DNA from: Methanobacteriota archaeon
Lineage (GTDB): Archaea; Halobacteriota; Methanosarcinia; Methanotrichales; Methanotrichaceae
Reading direction: 5' to 3'
Length of the DNA: 64,000 bases
Assembly: GCA_029553285.1 (NCBI GenBank)
Contig: JAKPCO010000042.1
Coordinates: forward strand, 1-64,000
A program made the position numbers and the translations under genes. Shown piece by piece: positions 26,104-35,019 of this stretch (within the stretch, counting starts at the first letter, position 1; each line of letters starts with the position of its first letter). The notes below the pieces were generated by a model, which did not search any database, had not been told where the DNA came from, and saw nothing but the letters and a program-made list of their open reading frames with translations.

Positions 26104-28176
26104 TCACACGGCCCTCAGAGTGCCCCTGCTCGTCTGTATCAGGGATCCCTCCTGCCTCAGGCGCGAGATTATCTCCTCCGCCCTCTCCCTGTCTATGCCC
26201 TCGGCCACAGCCCTGTCGAGGACGTCATCGATCTGGGCGCCCTCTTTACCTCCGAGCTCCCTGACTATGTTCAGCATCATCTTTGTCTTGTCCCTAGTGC
26301 TCTTGCTTATCCCTATGCTGATCACATCTGCATCCAGCATCCCCGTCTCCGGATCGACACCCACCTTCTTCAGGCAGGACTCGACGATTCTTATAACCCG
26401 ATCGACATCTTTCTCCGTGATTTGATTGCTGAGCCTCAGCCTGGCGCTGGCCTCCCCGAGACGTATGAGCGCCTCGAGCTGTCTCGCAGTTACAGGCACC
26501 GGCTTGTTTCCATCCTGCCCCTGGCTCCTGAGGTTGATGTAGTACTCCTTGAACCTCTCCATCGCCACCTCTGTGAGCGTCGGGAATATGTTCTTCCTGG
26601 CATAGGCCACATACTTCCTGAGCAGCTCCGGCTCTATCTCCGGCTTTATGATCTCAGTGGCGCTCTCGATATCCTCATCGTTTATTGATGGATTGATGCT
26701 CCTCTGGCTCGAGAGCTCCCCGGCATAGTTGCTCCTCAGTATGTGCGTGGCTATGTGCGCATCCCTTTCAGCATTCGGCTCATCGGTCAGAACGAATATC
26801 AGATCGAACCTGGACATCAGGGCCGGAGTGAGGTTTATCTGCGGCGCTATCGGCTCATACTTGTCGAACCTCCCCATCTTCGGGTTTGCCGCTGCGAGCA
26901 GTGCGCATCTCGATTTCAGGGTTGCCATGACGCCTGCCTTTGCAACGCTGATCGTCTGCTGCTCCATGGCCTCGTGCAGAGCCGAGCGGTCGTCTGGGCT
27001 CATCTTGTCCATCTCGTCCACCGCAGCGATGCCCTTATCAGCAAGCACCAGAGCGCCGGCCTCTATGGTCCACCTCCCATCTCCGAGCTCGTCCTTTATC
27101 GCAGTCGCTGTGAGGCCGGCTGATGTCGAGCTCTTCCCCGATGTGTATATGCCCCTTGGGGAGAGCTTCGCCATGTACCTCAGAAGCTGCGATTTTGCAA
27201 CCCCCGGGTCTCCAACCAGGAGTATGTGGATATCCCCCCTGATCCTTGCCCCGTCGGGAAGCCGCTTAGAGAAGCCGGAGACGAGCTGGAGGGCCAGGGC
27301 CTCCTTCACATCCTCGTAGCCATAGATGGATGGAGCGATCGATCTCACTATCTTTCCGTAGACGTCTGGATCTCTGCTCAGCTCCAGAATTCGTTTCTCA
27401 TCCTCCGGCGATATCTCGATCTCCTCGAACTCCTGCTCCATCATCTCGATGCTGATTCCATCAAGAAACAGATCGAAGTACGTGCTCTTTCCGCTCTGTG
27501 TCGTCCTCTGATACGACCGCAGGATCCCGTTGATGATCACCCTGTCCCCGGGGAAGATCCTCCCCACTAGATCGTCGCCAAGCTCCACGTCCAGTGTCTG
27601 GGGCTGCTCCCCGCCCCTTAAATCCTCCGGCGATTCCTGAACGCGAACCTTCTGCGCGTCGACAAAGTGCGATCTCTTCGGGAGCAATCTGAACGGCCCT
27701 CTTCTGTCGCATGCCTCGTTTGGGCACTCATACGGCTCGACGAACTTCGTCCCCGACTGATCGACATAAAAGACATGCCCGCACCGCTGGCATTCATATG
27801 CAGCCCTGAGTATCTTCGGCCTGACCTCTGTTGCTGTCCTGACCTGGCCCTCGATGGCTATGAGCTTCCCGATGTGATCGCTTCTGAGATCCCTTGTCTT
27901 GAGGTGCTGCGGCAGGTTCACGACCCTCACATGCGCCCCGCTCAGATCCACATCCACAGGAAGCACTATCTCCTGAAGGGCAGTGTGAGCGGCGTCCAGC
28001 ATCACATCAGGATTCTCAAGAAGGTCGTCCGCGAACTCTGTGTCATATCTGTCGAGATCCGCAAAATCCACGATCAGGCTTCTTGTTGATGGATACGACT
28101 CCGCCAGCTTCAGGAGAGCGTCCCAGTACCTGGAGCGGATGAACTCCTCCCATTTTGAAACTGGATCGTACGACAC
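26104..28176 (-). CDS. mcm: Minichromosome maintenance (MCM) replicative helicase
   Basis: 690 residues from the GTG at 28176, six bases after GGGGG; the open frame extends 23 codons further but the family begins at YDPVSKWEEF. An N-terminal OB region (residues 90-240) includes the zinc knuckle CQRCGHVFY with CPNEACDRRG. The AAA+ domain has Walker A GDPGVAKSQLLRYM, Walker B ALVLADKGIAAVDEMDKM, and the arginine finger MSRFDLIFVL. A C-terminal winged helix ends the protein. It unwinds DNA ahead of the fork as a hexamer. No intein is present. Confidence 0.98.
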   Translation of the reverse strand: MSYDPVSKWEEFIRSRYWDALLKLAESYPSTRSLIVDFADLDRYDTEFADDLLENPDVMLDAAHTALQEIVLPVDVDLSGAHVRVVNLPQHLKTRDLRSDHIGKLIAIEGQVRTATEVRPKILRAAYECQRCGHVFYVDQSGTKFVEPYECPNEACDRRGPFRLLPKRSHFVDAQKVRVQESPEDLRGGEQPQTLDVELGDDLVGRIFPGDRVIINGILRSYQRTTQSGKSTYFDLFLDGISIEMMEQEFEEIEISPEDEKRILELSRDPDVYGKIVRSIAPSIYGYEDVKEALALQLVSGFSKRLPDGARIRGDIHILLVGDPGVAKSQLLRYMAKLSPRGIYTSGKSSTSAGLTATAIKDELGDGRWTIEAGALVLADKGIAAVDEMDKMSPDDRSALHEAMEQQTISVAKAGVMATLKSRCALLAAANPKMGRFDKYEPIAPQINLTPALMSRFDLIFVLTDEPNAERDAHIATHILRSNYAGELSSQRSINPSINDEDIESATEIIKPEIEPELLRKYVAYARKNIFPTLTEVAMERFKEYYINLRSQGQDGNKPVPVTARQLEALIRLGEASARLRLSNQITEKDVDRVIRIVESCLKKVGVDPETGMLDADVISIGISKSTRDKTKMMLNIVRELGGKEGAQIDDVLDRAVAEGIDRERAEEIISRLRQEGSLIQTSRGTLRAV

Positions 28177-28441
28177 AGACTGCCCCCGATGAGAGATGCG
28201 CAGTATAGTATAAACCCTTCCCCCTCCCTGGTGGGAGAGGGTCATGCAGATTCCGGTATTCGGGCAGGGGCAAGCGATTCCATCCGGGGAAAGTTATACC
28301 CTTCTGGGCGCGATCCAAAATCAGAGGCGAAAAGAGCCCGCTGGAGAAAAACGGGTTGTGCCTCGTATCACCGAACTGACCATCAGGATTCGGCATGCAT
28401 CGGCATGGTACTGCCCGAACCCCACGGGTCTCAGGTCTCCG

Positions 28442-28466
28442 AATTCAGTGATACAAGTACACGACC
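28442..28466 (+). repeat. Fragment of the ATTCAGTGAT dispersed repeat
   Basis: Resembles the ends of the repeats at 16922-16992 and 46902-46973 (AATTCAGTGAT, then ACACGACC). Only this 25-bp part is clear. It lies in the repeat-rich gap between mcm and the winged-helix gene. Confidence 0.45.
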
Positions 28467-28545
28467 AAAAACCGAAAGAGCTCACCCTCCGAACCTGGGC
28501 AGAGAACAAATGAAGAGATTTCTTGAATTGACAGGTAAAGTTCAA

Positions 28546-28669
28546 CGCTCTTGTCCATATGATAACTTGCCCGTAGAAGCACTGGTTCTGCAATGCATTC
28601 TTGGTTAATGAATAAGTGCGTTCAGAAACCACATTACACGACCTGCAAGTTGCCGAACACATAAGAGCG
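28546..28669 (+). repeat. Structured ~124-bp repeat, copy B (diverged)
   Basis: Begins CGCTCTTGTCCATATGATAA and ends ACATAAGAGCG, the same length and ends as copies A and C, but the interior differs at many positions (for example GAAGCACTGGTTCTGC in place of GAGGCACCAGTCCTGC). The inner 10-bp stem is degraded. It stands 32 bases from the inverted copy C. Confidence 0.75.
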
Positions 28670-28701
28670 AAGTTCAAAAGCTGCATCGGTATGATCCGAG
28701 C

Positions 28702-28825
28702 CGCTCTTATGTATTCAGCAACTTGAAGGACGTACAAGCCGGTTGCTGAATGGACTCATCCGCTCGCCACGAGCGCATGGCATGACTGGTGCCTCTTCGG
28801 GCAAGTTATCTGATGGATAAGAGCG
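28702..28825 (-). repeat. Structured ~124-bp repeat, copy C
   Basis: Reverse orientation relative to copy A and identical to it at 122 of 124 positions. Both inner hairpins are preserved. It lies head-to-head with the diverged copy B; the pair occupies most of the gap between mcm and the winged-helix gene. Confidence 0.88.
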
Positions 28826-28876
28826 ATCCGAGCTTCGGCGTTTGCTCGAATCCACAAAAGCTGGACTCCTCAGCAT

Positions 28877-29323
28877 CTAAAGCTTTGACGCGGATTGTTT
28901 CTTTCTGCAGTAAGCCGCGCTTTCCACAGATGCAGTCGGAAGCAGGCGGTACTCCCTGTTGTTTCTGTTCCCTCTCCTGTCGAGGATGCCATCCTGGTGC
29001 ATTCTGGAGAGGTAGGTCGAGACCGTGCTCAGCTTGATATCGTCACGGACGGTCTCATACCTCTCTCTGAGCTGCTGGGATGTGAACCACTGATCGCGAA
29101 ACTCATATTTTATAAACTCGGCGAGGCTGTCCATCAGCGTCTTCGGCTGTTCTTCAGCAACCGGCCGCGCGCTCTCTGAGATCACGCCGGAGATGTTCAG
29201 AATATCCACAATCTTGTCCGCGAGCATCTCACGTAATGCCGCCACATCCATGCACTTCTTATCGAACTCAAACGACATGTTGGCCTTGAGACCATTATCG
29301 TCGATCTCTATTGCGATTTTCAC
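28877..29323 (-). CDS. Hypothetical winged-helix DNA-binding protein
   Basis: 148 residues from the ATG at 29323. The N-terminal 25 residues are a short beta strand pair (MKIAIEIDDNGLKANMSFEF). A helical linker leads to a winged helix around residues 70-130 (SLAEFIKYEFRDQWFTSQQL, VRDDIKLSTVSTYLSRMHQD, LDRRGNRNNREYRL). It is probably a transcriptional regulator, but no ligand domain is recognisable. No neighbour on the same strand is close; the upstream 680 bases hold no gene. Confidence 0.7.
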   Translation of the reverse strand: MKIAIEIDDNGLKANMSFEFDKKCMDVAALREMLADKIVDILNISGVISESARPVAEEQPKTLMDSLAEFIKYEFRDQWFTSQQLRERYETVRDDIKLSTVSTYLSRMHQDGILDRRGNRNNREYRLLPTASVESAAYCRKKQSASKL

Positions 29324-30007
29324 AGACAGACCTCACATGTGGATCTGGAGTGCATGTATCATCTGACGGGGCCTGTCCCTGTTACATACACTTCGACAAT
29401 TCACAATGTGGTCTGAACCAGCTTGTATATTATACTTCGCTGCATTCTCAAGATCAACTGGTATCGTAAACAGCTTGATGCGGCCTCTCATCGAGATCCA
29501 AGCCCCTGTCTATTTTCACTCAATAAATATACATGCGTAAGACTGTTTCTTAACTCAGATACTTATCTGAAGTACCTTGCCGGATGCCCTTCACATCCTG
29601 AGTGGATTTGCTGCAGTGTATACTGCAGCACGAGGTCGCTTTCCCGTTGTCCGCCCCCTTCAAAGCGGACATTCATTGCTACTCCCTTCCGCATACAAAG
29701 CAGACCTTCAGGCTCCCTTCTTCCAGAAAGTCCAATCTATAATAATTAATCGTGCACCTCCCCAGGTTGCTACCCCTTTTATGCCCGGTGATGGCATTCA
29801 GATCGAATGCGATCACGCTCATCAGGCAGTATTTTAGTCCCCTCTTAACACTCAAACATCATGGCACGATGGTATATAAAGTTTACGAGAGTGCTAAGCT
29901 GTATATACAAGATAAAAACAGTTATAAATCGCTCTTTTTTGTATTCAGAGGCTTAAAATTCCTATTAGTAGTCTTAGTAGTATTCACAGGGCTGAACCAG
30001 TGTAGAT
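29324..30007. other. Gene-free AT-rich stretch
   Basis: 684 bases between the winged-helix and zinc-finger genes, both on the minus strand. The open frames here are short, with poor codon use. Short palindromes (TGCAGTGTATACTGCA at 29614-29629) and TATA-like AT runs are visible, but I see no RNA gene or convincing CDS. Confidence 0.4.
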
Positions 30008-30331
30008 TCATTCATTCACTCCCATCCTGGTGTGAATCGACACCTGTGAAATGCATGTGTTTTCGCGAACGCCCGTCCCGAAAAGGCTTCGCGACCGATG
30101 TGTGGATTCACTCGTATGGCTGTTAAATGCAGCGGCATGCCTGAGGCGCGACCCCCACGCTGAGAAATGTCTATAAAAATAGTTTTCTCCAGTCCTTCTT
30201 CCTCTGGCGCACCTCTTACAGACGCCCAGCTCAGGGACGAAGCAATCAATACAGAAGAGACCGCCACAAAGCTGGCATGTGTAGAGCTTTGCAGCCCTGC
30301 CACATCCGGCACATATTCCAAAAAGCTCCAT
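30008..30331 (-). CDS. Small zinc-finger protein (double treble-clef-like)
   Basis: 107 residues from the ATG at 30331, chosen because MELFGICAGCGRAAKLYTCQ begins the Cys-rich domain. Eight or more cysteines are spaced as two knuckles: CAGC, CQLC, CIDC, CKRC (residues 7-42). A basic tail follows, ending in a poorly conserved Ser/Thr/His-rich region that may not be functional. It resembles a short B-box/HIT-type zinc-binding module in methanogens, without known function. It starts 8 bases after a 44-codon ORF on the same strand, probably co-transcribed. Confidence 0.7.
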   Translation of the reverse strand: MELFGICAGCGRAAKLYTCQLCGGLFCIDCFVPELGVCKRCARGRRTGENYFYRHFSAWGSRLRHAAAFNSHTSESTHRSRSLFGTGVRENTCISQVSIHTRMGVNE

Positions 30332-30339
30332 ACTCCATA

Positions 30340-30474
30340 TCACGACGCCTGATAAGGGGTGTAATACTCCTCCACAAGCCACTCGCTGATCTCCTTGAGA
30401 TACCTGCGCCTCCGTTCATCCTCAAGGAGGGCCAGGTAGATCTCAGGCAAATCCTCATCAAGATCTTCGTACAT
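30340..30474 (-). CDS. Acidic 44-residue protein upstream of the zinc-finger gene
   Basis: ATG at 30474 to TGA at 30340. The product is [20 protein letters not shown] followed by [18 protein letters not shown] and a short end, an amphipathic, strongly charged helix. A TATA-like TTTAAATG (30498-30505 complement) is 28 bases upstream, with no ribosome site, like other leaderless genes here. Its stop is 8 bases before the zinc-finger start. Codon use and the Glu/Arg/Tyr pattern favour a real gene. It was too short for a normal gene-calling cutoff; function unknown. Confidence 0.6.
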   Translation of the reverse strand: MYEDLDEDLPEIYLALLEDERRRRYLKEISEWLVEEYYTPYQAS

Positions 30475-30597
30475 CTTTGTTTACTTGGCTGGCGGACCAT
30501 TTAAAGCTGTCGAGCGCATGGAAATCGTCGCGAATGCCGGATGGATGCCAATGCGCGCTTTACCGCTCTCCTGCCTGAAGGCACCATACCCCAACCT

Positions 30598-30605
30598 CTA
30601 TAAAC
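30598..30605 (+). promoter_or_regulatory. TATA box of aTrm56
   Basis: CTATAAAC is 28 bases (centre) before the ATG at 30629; no ribosome-binding sequence precedes that ATG, so the mRNA is probably leaderless. Confidence 0.6.
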
Positions 30606-30628
30606 CCGATCCTCGGATGTGTGTGATC

Positions 30629-31153
30629 ATGCGAATAACCGTCCTCCGCCTGGGCCATCGCCCTGAGAGGGACAAGAGGATCACAACACATGTGGGGCTG
30701 GTGGCGAGGGCGTTCGGCGCCGATGAGATTCTCATAGATGGAAGAGATGAGGGCGTTGTTGAGAGCCTCAGAGATGTTGTGAATCGATGGGGCGGATCAT
30801 TCAGTGTTGCAGACGGCATCGTCTGGAGGGACGAGCTCAGAAGGTTCAGGGATTCCGGGGGAAAGATAGTGCACCTCACGATGTACGGAAGCAGGATAGA
30901 TGATGTGATAGAGGAGATAAGATCCTGTGAACGAATAATGGTCGTGGTCGGAGCTGAGAAGGTCCCGCCTGATGTGTACAACATGGCGGACTGGAACGTG
31001 GCGATAGGTAACCAGCCGCACTCTGAGGTCGCAGCTCTCGCAGTGTTCCTGGATCGCCTATTCATGGGCAGGGAGCTGAACAGGGATTTCGGAGGAAGGC
31101 TGGAGGTCATACCGGCAGCCAGAGGTAAGGTGGTTCTCGAGAGGAGGTCATGA
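30629..31153 (+). CDS. tRNA (cytidine-56-2'-O)-methyltransferase aTrm56
   Basis: 174 residues from the ATG at 30629; earlier in-frame ATGs would add unconserved residues. The sequence [36 protein letters not shown] and [20 protein letters not shown] match the SPOUT-class archaeal Trm56 family, which forms a deep trefoil knot and methylates the 2'-OH of C56 in the T-loop of tRNA. SAM is bound at the knot (GAEKVPP). The gene is divergent from the short ORF at 30474. Length agrees with known members (about 175-180). Confidence 0.93.
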   Translation: MRITVLRLGHRPERDKRITTHVGLVARAFGADEILIDGRDEGVVESLRDVVNRWGGSFSVADGIVWRDELRRFRDSGGKIVHLTMYGSRIDDVIEEIRSCERIMVVVGAEKVPPDVYNMADWNVAIGNQPHSEVAALAVFLDRLFMGRELNRDFGGRLEVIPAARGKVVLERRS

Positions 31154-31366
31154 AAATCCCGGCAAGGTATTTGCCAGGTTGGTGGCCGTGCAGTGCGGCT
31201 GCTGGAAACACTAATTTATTCACCAAGAAAGTATAGCAGAAACATGGCCGCTCCTTCTCAGATGGAGCGAATCGCTGTGATCAGCATCTCTTAGCCTGAT
31301 CAGGTCTAAAGGCCAAGACCTCCTCCACCCGCCGGATCTGATGTGAAGGAGAACCCGGAGGATCAA

Positions 31367-32443
31367 ATGCGCATCCTGGTGATAGGTCAGAGCGTCCGGA
31401 ACATCGCCATCTCAGCCTTCAGGGCAGGGCACTCTGTGGTCGCTGTCGATTGCTACTGCGATCTCGATCTCGTTGAGGCTGTGGAGGCTCACAGGCTCCA
31501 TATCGAGGATCTACTCGATGCTGAGAGGATAAATGCGATCATTGAGAGAGTCGATCCCGATGCCGTGGTCCTGGGACCGGGCGTTGAGACCGTACGCATA
31601 AATGGGTACAGTGTGATGAACAACAGCCCGGACCGGATTCTGAGGGTCTCGGATAAGCTCTGGCTTGCGAGATGGCTTGAGGAGAGGGGGTATCCTCACC
31701 CAGACACATGGGATGGGGATCCACCAGACGATCGCAGGATGATGCTGAAACCGAGGATCGGCGCCGGTGGCTGCGGGTGCAGGATCTTCGAGGGCGGAGC
31801 AGTCCCTCCAGGTTACATCGCCCAGGAGTTCGTGGAGGGGGTTCCTGCAAGCGCCTCTGTGATATGCGATGGCTCGGATGCCAGGACCATAGCTGTCAAC
31901 GAGCAGCTCTCAGGAGCAGCATGGCTGAACGCGGATGGTTTCAGATACTGCGGAAATATAACGCCGCTGGATGTGGATGAGGATACGAGAAAGCGAATCG
32001 CCCGCATCGCCGAGGAGATCGTCGCAGGGCTCGAGCTCGTCGGCTCGAACGGTGTTGACTTCATTCTCACAGAAAATGACGCCGTGGTCATTGAGGTGAA
32101 CCCGCGCTTCCAGGGCAGTCTTGATTCTGTGGAGCTCTCGACAGAGATCTCTCTCTTCCAGGCGCATCTCAACGCCTTTGAAGGACGTTTACCTGAGGTG
32201 GGGAGGGAGGCACGCTTCGCAGGCAGGGCTGTCCTCTACTCCAGCGGGCTCATCCGTATAGACCGCGATCTCAGAAGGATAACCTCATGCATAGCAGACG
32301 TCCCCACACCAGGATCGGTGATCGGGATGGGGGAACCCGTGCTATCGATTCTCGCAACAGGCTCCGGGAGGGATGAAGTTATGAGCTCTCTGAAAGAGAG
32401 AAGAGATGCGCTCATTCAGGGCATTCAGCGTAAAGTCTCCTGA
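31367..32443 (+). CDS. ATP-grasp ligase (COG2232-like carboligase)
   Basis: 358 residues from the ATG at 31367, six bases after GGAGG. The N-terminal Rossmann-like part reads ILVIGQSVRNIAISAFRAGH; the ATP-grasp core runs from about residue 95 with MLKPRIGAGGCGCRIF and the metal-binding IEVNPRFQGS. It forms an amide or thioester bond using ATP; members of this family of predicted carboligases in methanogens are uncharacterised, and the substrate cannot be read. It is unlike carbamoyl-phosphate synthase in its length. It stands alone, with about 210 bases of intergenic sequence before it. Confidence 0.8.
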   Translation: MRILVIGQSVRNIAISAFRAGHSVVAVDCYCDLDLVEAVEAHRLHIEDLLDAERINAIIERVDPDAVVLGPGVETVRINGYSVMNNSPDRILRVSDKLWLARWLEERGYPHPDTWDGDPPDDRRMMLKPRIGAGGCGCRIFEGGAVPPGYIAQEFVEGVPASASVICDGSDARTIAVNEQLSGAAWLNADGFRYCGNITPLDVDEDTRKRIARIAEEIVAGLELVGSNGVDFILTENDAVVIEVNPRFQGSLDSVELSTEISLFQAHLNAFEGRLPEVGREARFAGRAVLYSSGLIRIDRDLRRITSCIADVPTPGSVIGMGEPVLSILATGSGRDEVMSSLKERRDALIQGIQRKVS

Positions 32444-32734
32444 AGATATGATTGCGGGCTCGAATCGCTGAAGAGATCCCCCGGATCTCACAGAGGAGGT
32501 CTGCAGGGCTGCATTCGATCTCCATGATGCTTATACGCCACCTGGACCTCCCACGCGATCGCATCGACGCGACCGCATCGCGATCTCAGGACGACTTCTC
32601 AGGAATTCTCATTCTCCGCTTGTCCCATCACTACACCTGCAGCTTCACGCAGCAGATCCACATTCTTCGCTGAGCTCAACGGTCTGCGAAGTGGCATCGC
32701 CAGATTGAAGTCATGGATGTGATCAGTATCACCC

Positions 32735-33268
32735 ATGGAAGAGGATCTAAAAAGAACGGTCGAGTTTCACGGCCATATGTGCCCAGGCCTGGCGATCGGC
32801 TACAGGGTGGCGAAATATGTGATGAACCACTACCGCAGATCCGAGGACGAGGAGCTCGTGGCGGTCGTCGAGAACAACTCATGCAGCGTCGACGCGATTC
32901 AGGAGATGCTGGGATGCACCTTCGGCAAGGGAAATCTGATATTCGTTGATAACGGCAAGCAGGTCTTCACATTCTACCACAGGGGCGACGGGAAGGCCAT
33001 AAGGATCTACTTCAGGGATGAGATCCTGCAGGAGATATTTGGCGCGGGAAGAGGTGAGGAGGCGAGATCAAAGGCCATGGAAGCGATACTGAGCGCTCCT
33101 GAGGAGAGCATACTCTCGGTGAGAGAGGTGGATATCACAGAGCCTCCAAGAGCAAGGATATACCCCTCCCTAAGGTGTCAGGAGTGCGGCGAGAGCTTCA
33201 TGGAGATCAGGGGCAGGCTCGTTAACGGCAAGATCGTGTGCAAGGAGTGCTTCTCCAGGCTGACCTGA
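32735..33268 (+). CDS. FmdE-like protein with C-terminal zinc finger
   Basis: 177 residues. The N-terminal domain (residues 1-125) starts EFHGHMCPGLAIGYRVAKYV and ENNSCSVDAIQEMLGCTFGKGN, the His/Cys metal site of the FmdE family. A C-terminal zinc finger has CQECGESFM and CKECF. The family is named after a subunit of formylmethanofuran dehydrogenase, but most single-gene members bind molybdenum-related metal sites of unknown role. It is not adjacent to other fwd/fmd genes. Confidence 0.88.
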   Translation: MEEDLKRTVEFHGHMCPGLAIGYRVAKYVMNHYRRSEDEELVAVVENNSCSVDAIQEMLGCTFGKGNLIFVDNGKQVFTFYHRGDGKAIRIYFRDEILQEIFGAGRGEEARSKAMEAILSAPEESILSVREVDITEPPRARIYPSLRCQECGESFMEIRGRLVNGKIVCKECFSRLT

Positions 33269-33381
33269 TGGTTTGTGGTTTGGGGCCAGCGGCTCTCTCC
33301 AGGACAGCGTCTCTCACCATGATGCCTCCAGCTCGTCAGCTACATATACTATATTTCGAAAGTATGGGCCAAGGTGAACAC

Positions 33382-33627
33382 ATGGCAAAGCAATCAAAGG
33401 ATGAGGGCATGGAGAGCATAAAGGAGAGCCTGGAGGAGATCGCATCTCTTCTCGCGGAGATCTCGGATGAGATGGCCGAGCTCAACGCCTCACTCAAGTT
33501 CATAGGGATACCGCTGATCACAGACATGCTTGTGAAGTACAGGCCGGACGTCAGGGATGCGATGGAGCCGATCATCGCTGATCTCGCAGAGGGCATGAAG
33601 AACATGATGTCCGAGGAAGAGGAGTGA
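33382..33627 (+). CDS. Small acidic helical protein
   Basis: 81 residues from the ATG at 33382 with AAGGTGA five bases upstream. Residues 8-35 form an amphipathic coiled coil (MESIKESLEEIASLLAEISD), then a short loop and a second helix (VRDAMEPIIADLAEGMKNMM) ending in acidic EEEE. There is no recognised motif. A TATA-like ACATATACTATATT is about 40 bases upstream. Its role is unknown; composition suggests a real, soluble small protein. Confidence 0.7.
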   Translation: MAKQSKDEGMESIKESLEEIASLLAEISDEMAELNASLKFIGIPLITDMLVKYRPDVRDAMEPIIADLAEGMKNMMSEEEE

Positions 33628-33784
33628 AAATTTCACGTCCCTAACCTCATCTCTCTTCTGTTGGTGCTCACATCACTGATATTCGCAGGGCAGATGCATC
33701 ATGCTGCCGATGGATGCCGGTCCGCGGAGCCCGTTCAGTGAATCGGGGCCACAGCCCTTTTTATCTGGATGTTTTGCTGCAAAT

Positions 33785-34972
33785 TCACAGCGAATCGAGC
33801 GTGTGCTGGACAGGGGGCTTTCTCACCCCCAGGCAGCGCTCCGCAGCTCTTGCGACCTTTTCCCTGTGCTCCGGGAGTGTGTAGACGCCGAGCCTCCAGG
33901 TCGCCCTGTGTGCATCCTCCAGCATCCTTATCACAGGCGAGACCTCGCGCAGCTGCAGAACCTCCATGTCGATCATCACGGGGAACCTCCCCTCCGGAAC
34001 CTCAGGGGCCGGCGGGCTGTCCAGGAGCACGTACCTCTGATCGACACCTGCCTCTGATGCTATCTCCTCAGCAAGCCTCCTTTCACTTCCAGCCTTTGGC
34101 ACAAACTCCAGGGATTCTGCGCCGACGTACAGCGCCCTCTTGAAGAGCCGCCTGGTCTTGATTCGCTCTGCGATCTCAGCAGCATACCCTCCCGCGGATC
34201 TCATGGCCGCAAAGAGCTCGAAGTCATCCATTCTCAGAATTGATGCTGGATCAAAGCCGAGATCCTCAACCATCCATCTCAGCGCACCTGCAACCATGCA
34301 CTCGGAGATCCTGCATACGTGGTGCTGATACACAGTGGGCTGCATGAGAAGCCTTGAGAGCAGAAGTGACTCTGCGGCATGCACACCCCCGGAGTCGATC
34401 ATGAGCCTGCCTCCTGATAGGTGCATCCTCTCCATGAGCCTGAGGTGGTCGAACACCCCATAAGCAACGCCTGTGTAGTGCGCATCTCTTATTAGATAAT
34501 CCATCCTGTCCACATCTATCTCACCTGAGATTATCTTCCCCAGCTCTGTACCGCCTTTTATGAGCCTCTGCATCTCCTCAGGCGTTATCCCGTACTCCTC
34601 AAGGCGGGTGCGGATCTCCTCGGATCTGAGCAGATCCATGATGCTCTCGTGCCCGCGGCGAAGGTACCTGGATAGCATCGGCTCCGTCACATGTGAGAGG
34701 GGGCCGTGGCCGATGTCATGGAGAAGCGCCGCAGCCCTTATTTTCATCCCGTCATCATCGTCGAGCCCCAGCCGGTCGCTCAGGATTACTGCAAGATGAT
34801 ATGAGCCCAGGCTGTGCTCGAACCTGGAGTGAGACGCTCCTGGATACACGAGAGATGCAAGCCCGAGCTGCCTGATCCAGCGAAGCCTCTGAAGCTGCGG
34901 GGCGTCCAGCAGCGATAGACAAAGACCATCTATATTCACATACCCGTGAACGGGATCCCTGATCTCCACCAT
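33785..34972 (-). CDS. HD-domain phosphohydrolase (COG1078 type)
   Basis: 395 residues. The HD metal site is seen as SRFEHSLGSYH (His), AALLHDIGHGPLSH (His-Asp pair) and DVDRMDYLIRDAHYTG (Asp), typical of dNTP triphosphohydrolase-like COG1078 proteins. VEIRDPVHGYVNIDGL at the N-terminus is the family's signature opening. It probably hydrolyses nucleotides or cleaves phosphate; substrate unknown. It is divergent from the secreted-protein gene at 35020 with only 47 bases between starts. Confidence 0.92.
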   Translation of the reverse strand: MVEIRDPVHGYVNIDGLCLSLLDAPQLQRLRWIRQLGLASLVYPGASHSRFEHSLGSYHLAVILSDRLGLDDDDGMKIRAAALLHDIGHGPLSHVTEPMLSRYLRRGHESIMDLLRSEEIRTRLEEYGITPEEMQRLIKGGTELGKIISGEIDVDRMDYLIRDAHYTGVAYGVFDHLRLMERMHLSGGRLMIDSGGVHAAESLLLSRLLMQPTVYQHHVCRISECMVAGALRWMVEDLGFDPASILRMDDFELFAAMRSAGGYAAEIAERIKTRRLFKRALYVGAESLEFVPKAGSERRLAEEIASEAGVDQRYVLLDSPPAPEVPEGRFPVMIDMEVLQLREVSPVIRMLEDAHRATWRLGVYTLPEHREKVARAAERCLGVRKPPVQHTLDSL

Positions 34973-34992
34973 GGATCAATCCAAAGTGCATC

Positions 34993-35002
34993 TTATAAAT
35001 AA
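34993..35002. promoter_or_regulatory. Single TATA box shared by divergent genes
   Basis: TTATAAATAA reads as TTATTTATAA on the other strand. Its centre is about 22 bases before the ATG at 35020 (+) and about 25 bases before the ATG at 34972 (-). Neither start has a ribosome site. It fits a bidirectional leaderless promoter. Confidence 0.55.
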
Positions 35003-35019
35003 TAGCATCCAATCATCAG

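Noticed and set aside
28244-28513. Plus-strand ORF in the gap after mcm
   Set aside because: It runs through repeat fragments with poor codon use and no ribosome site.
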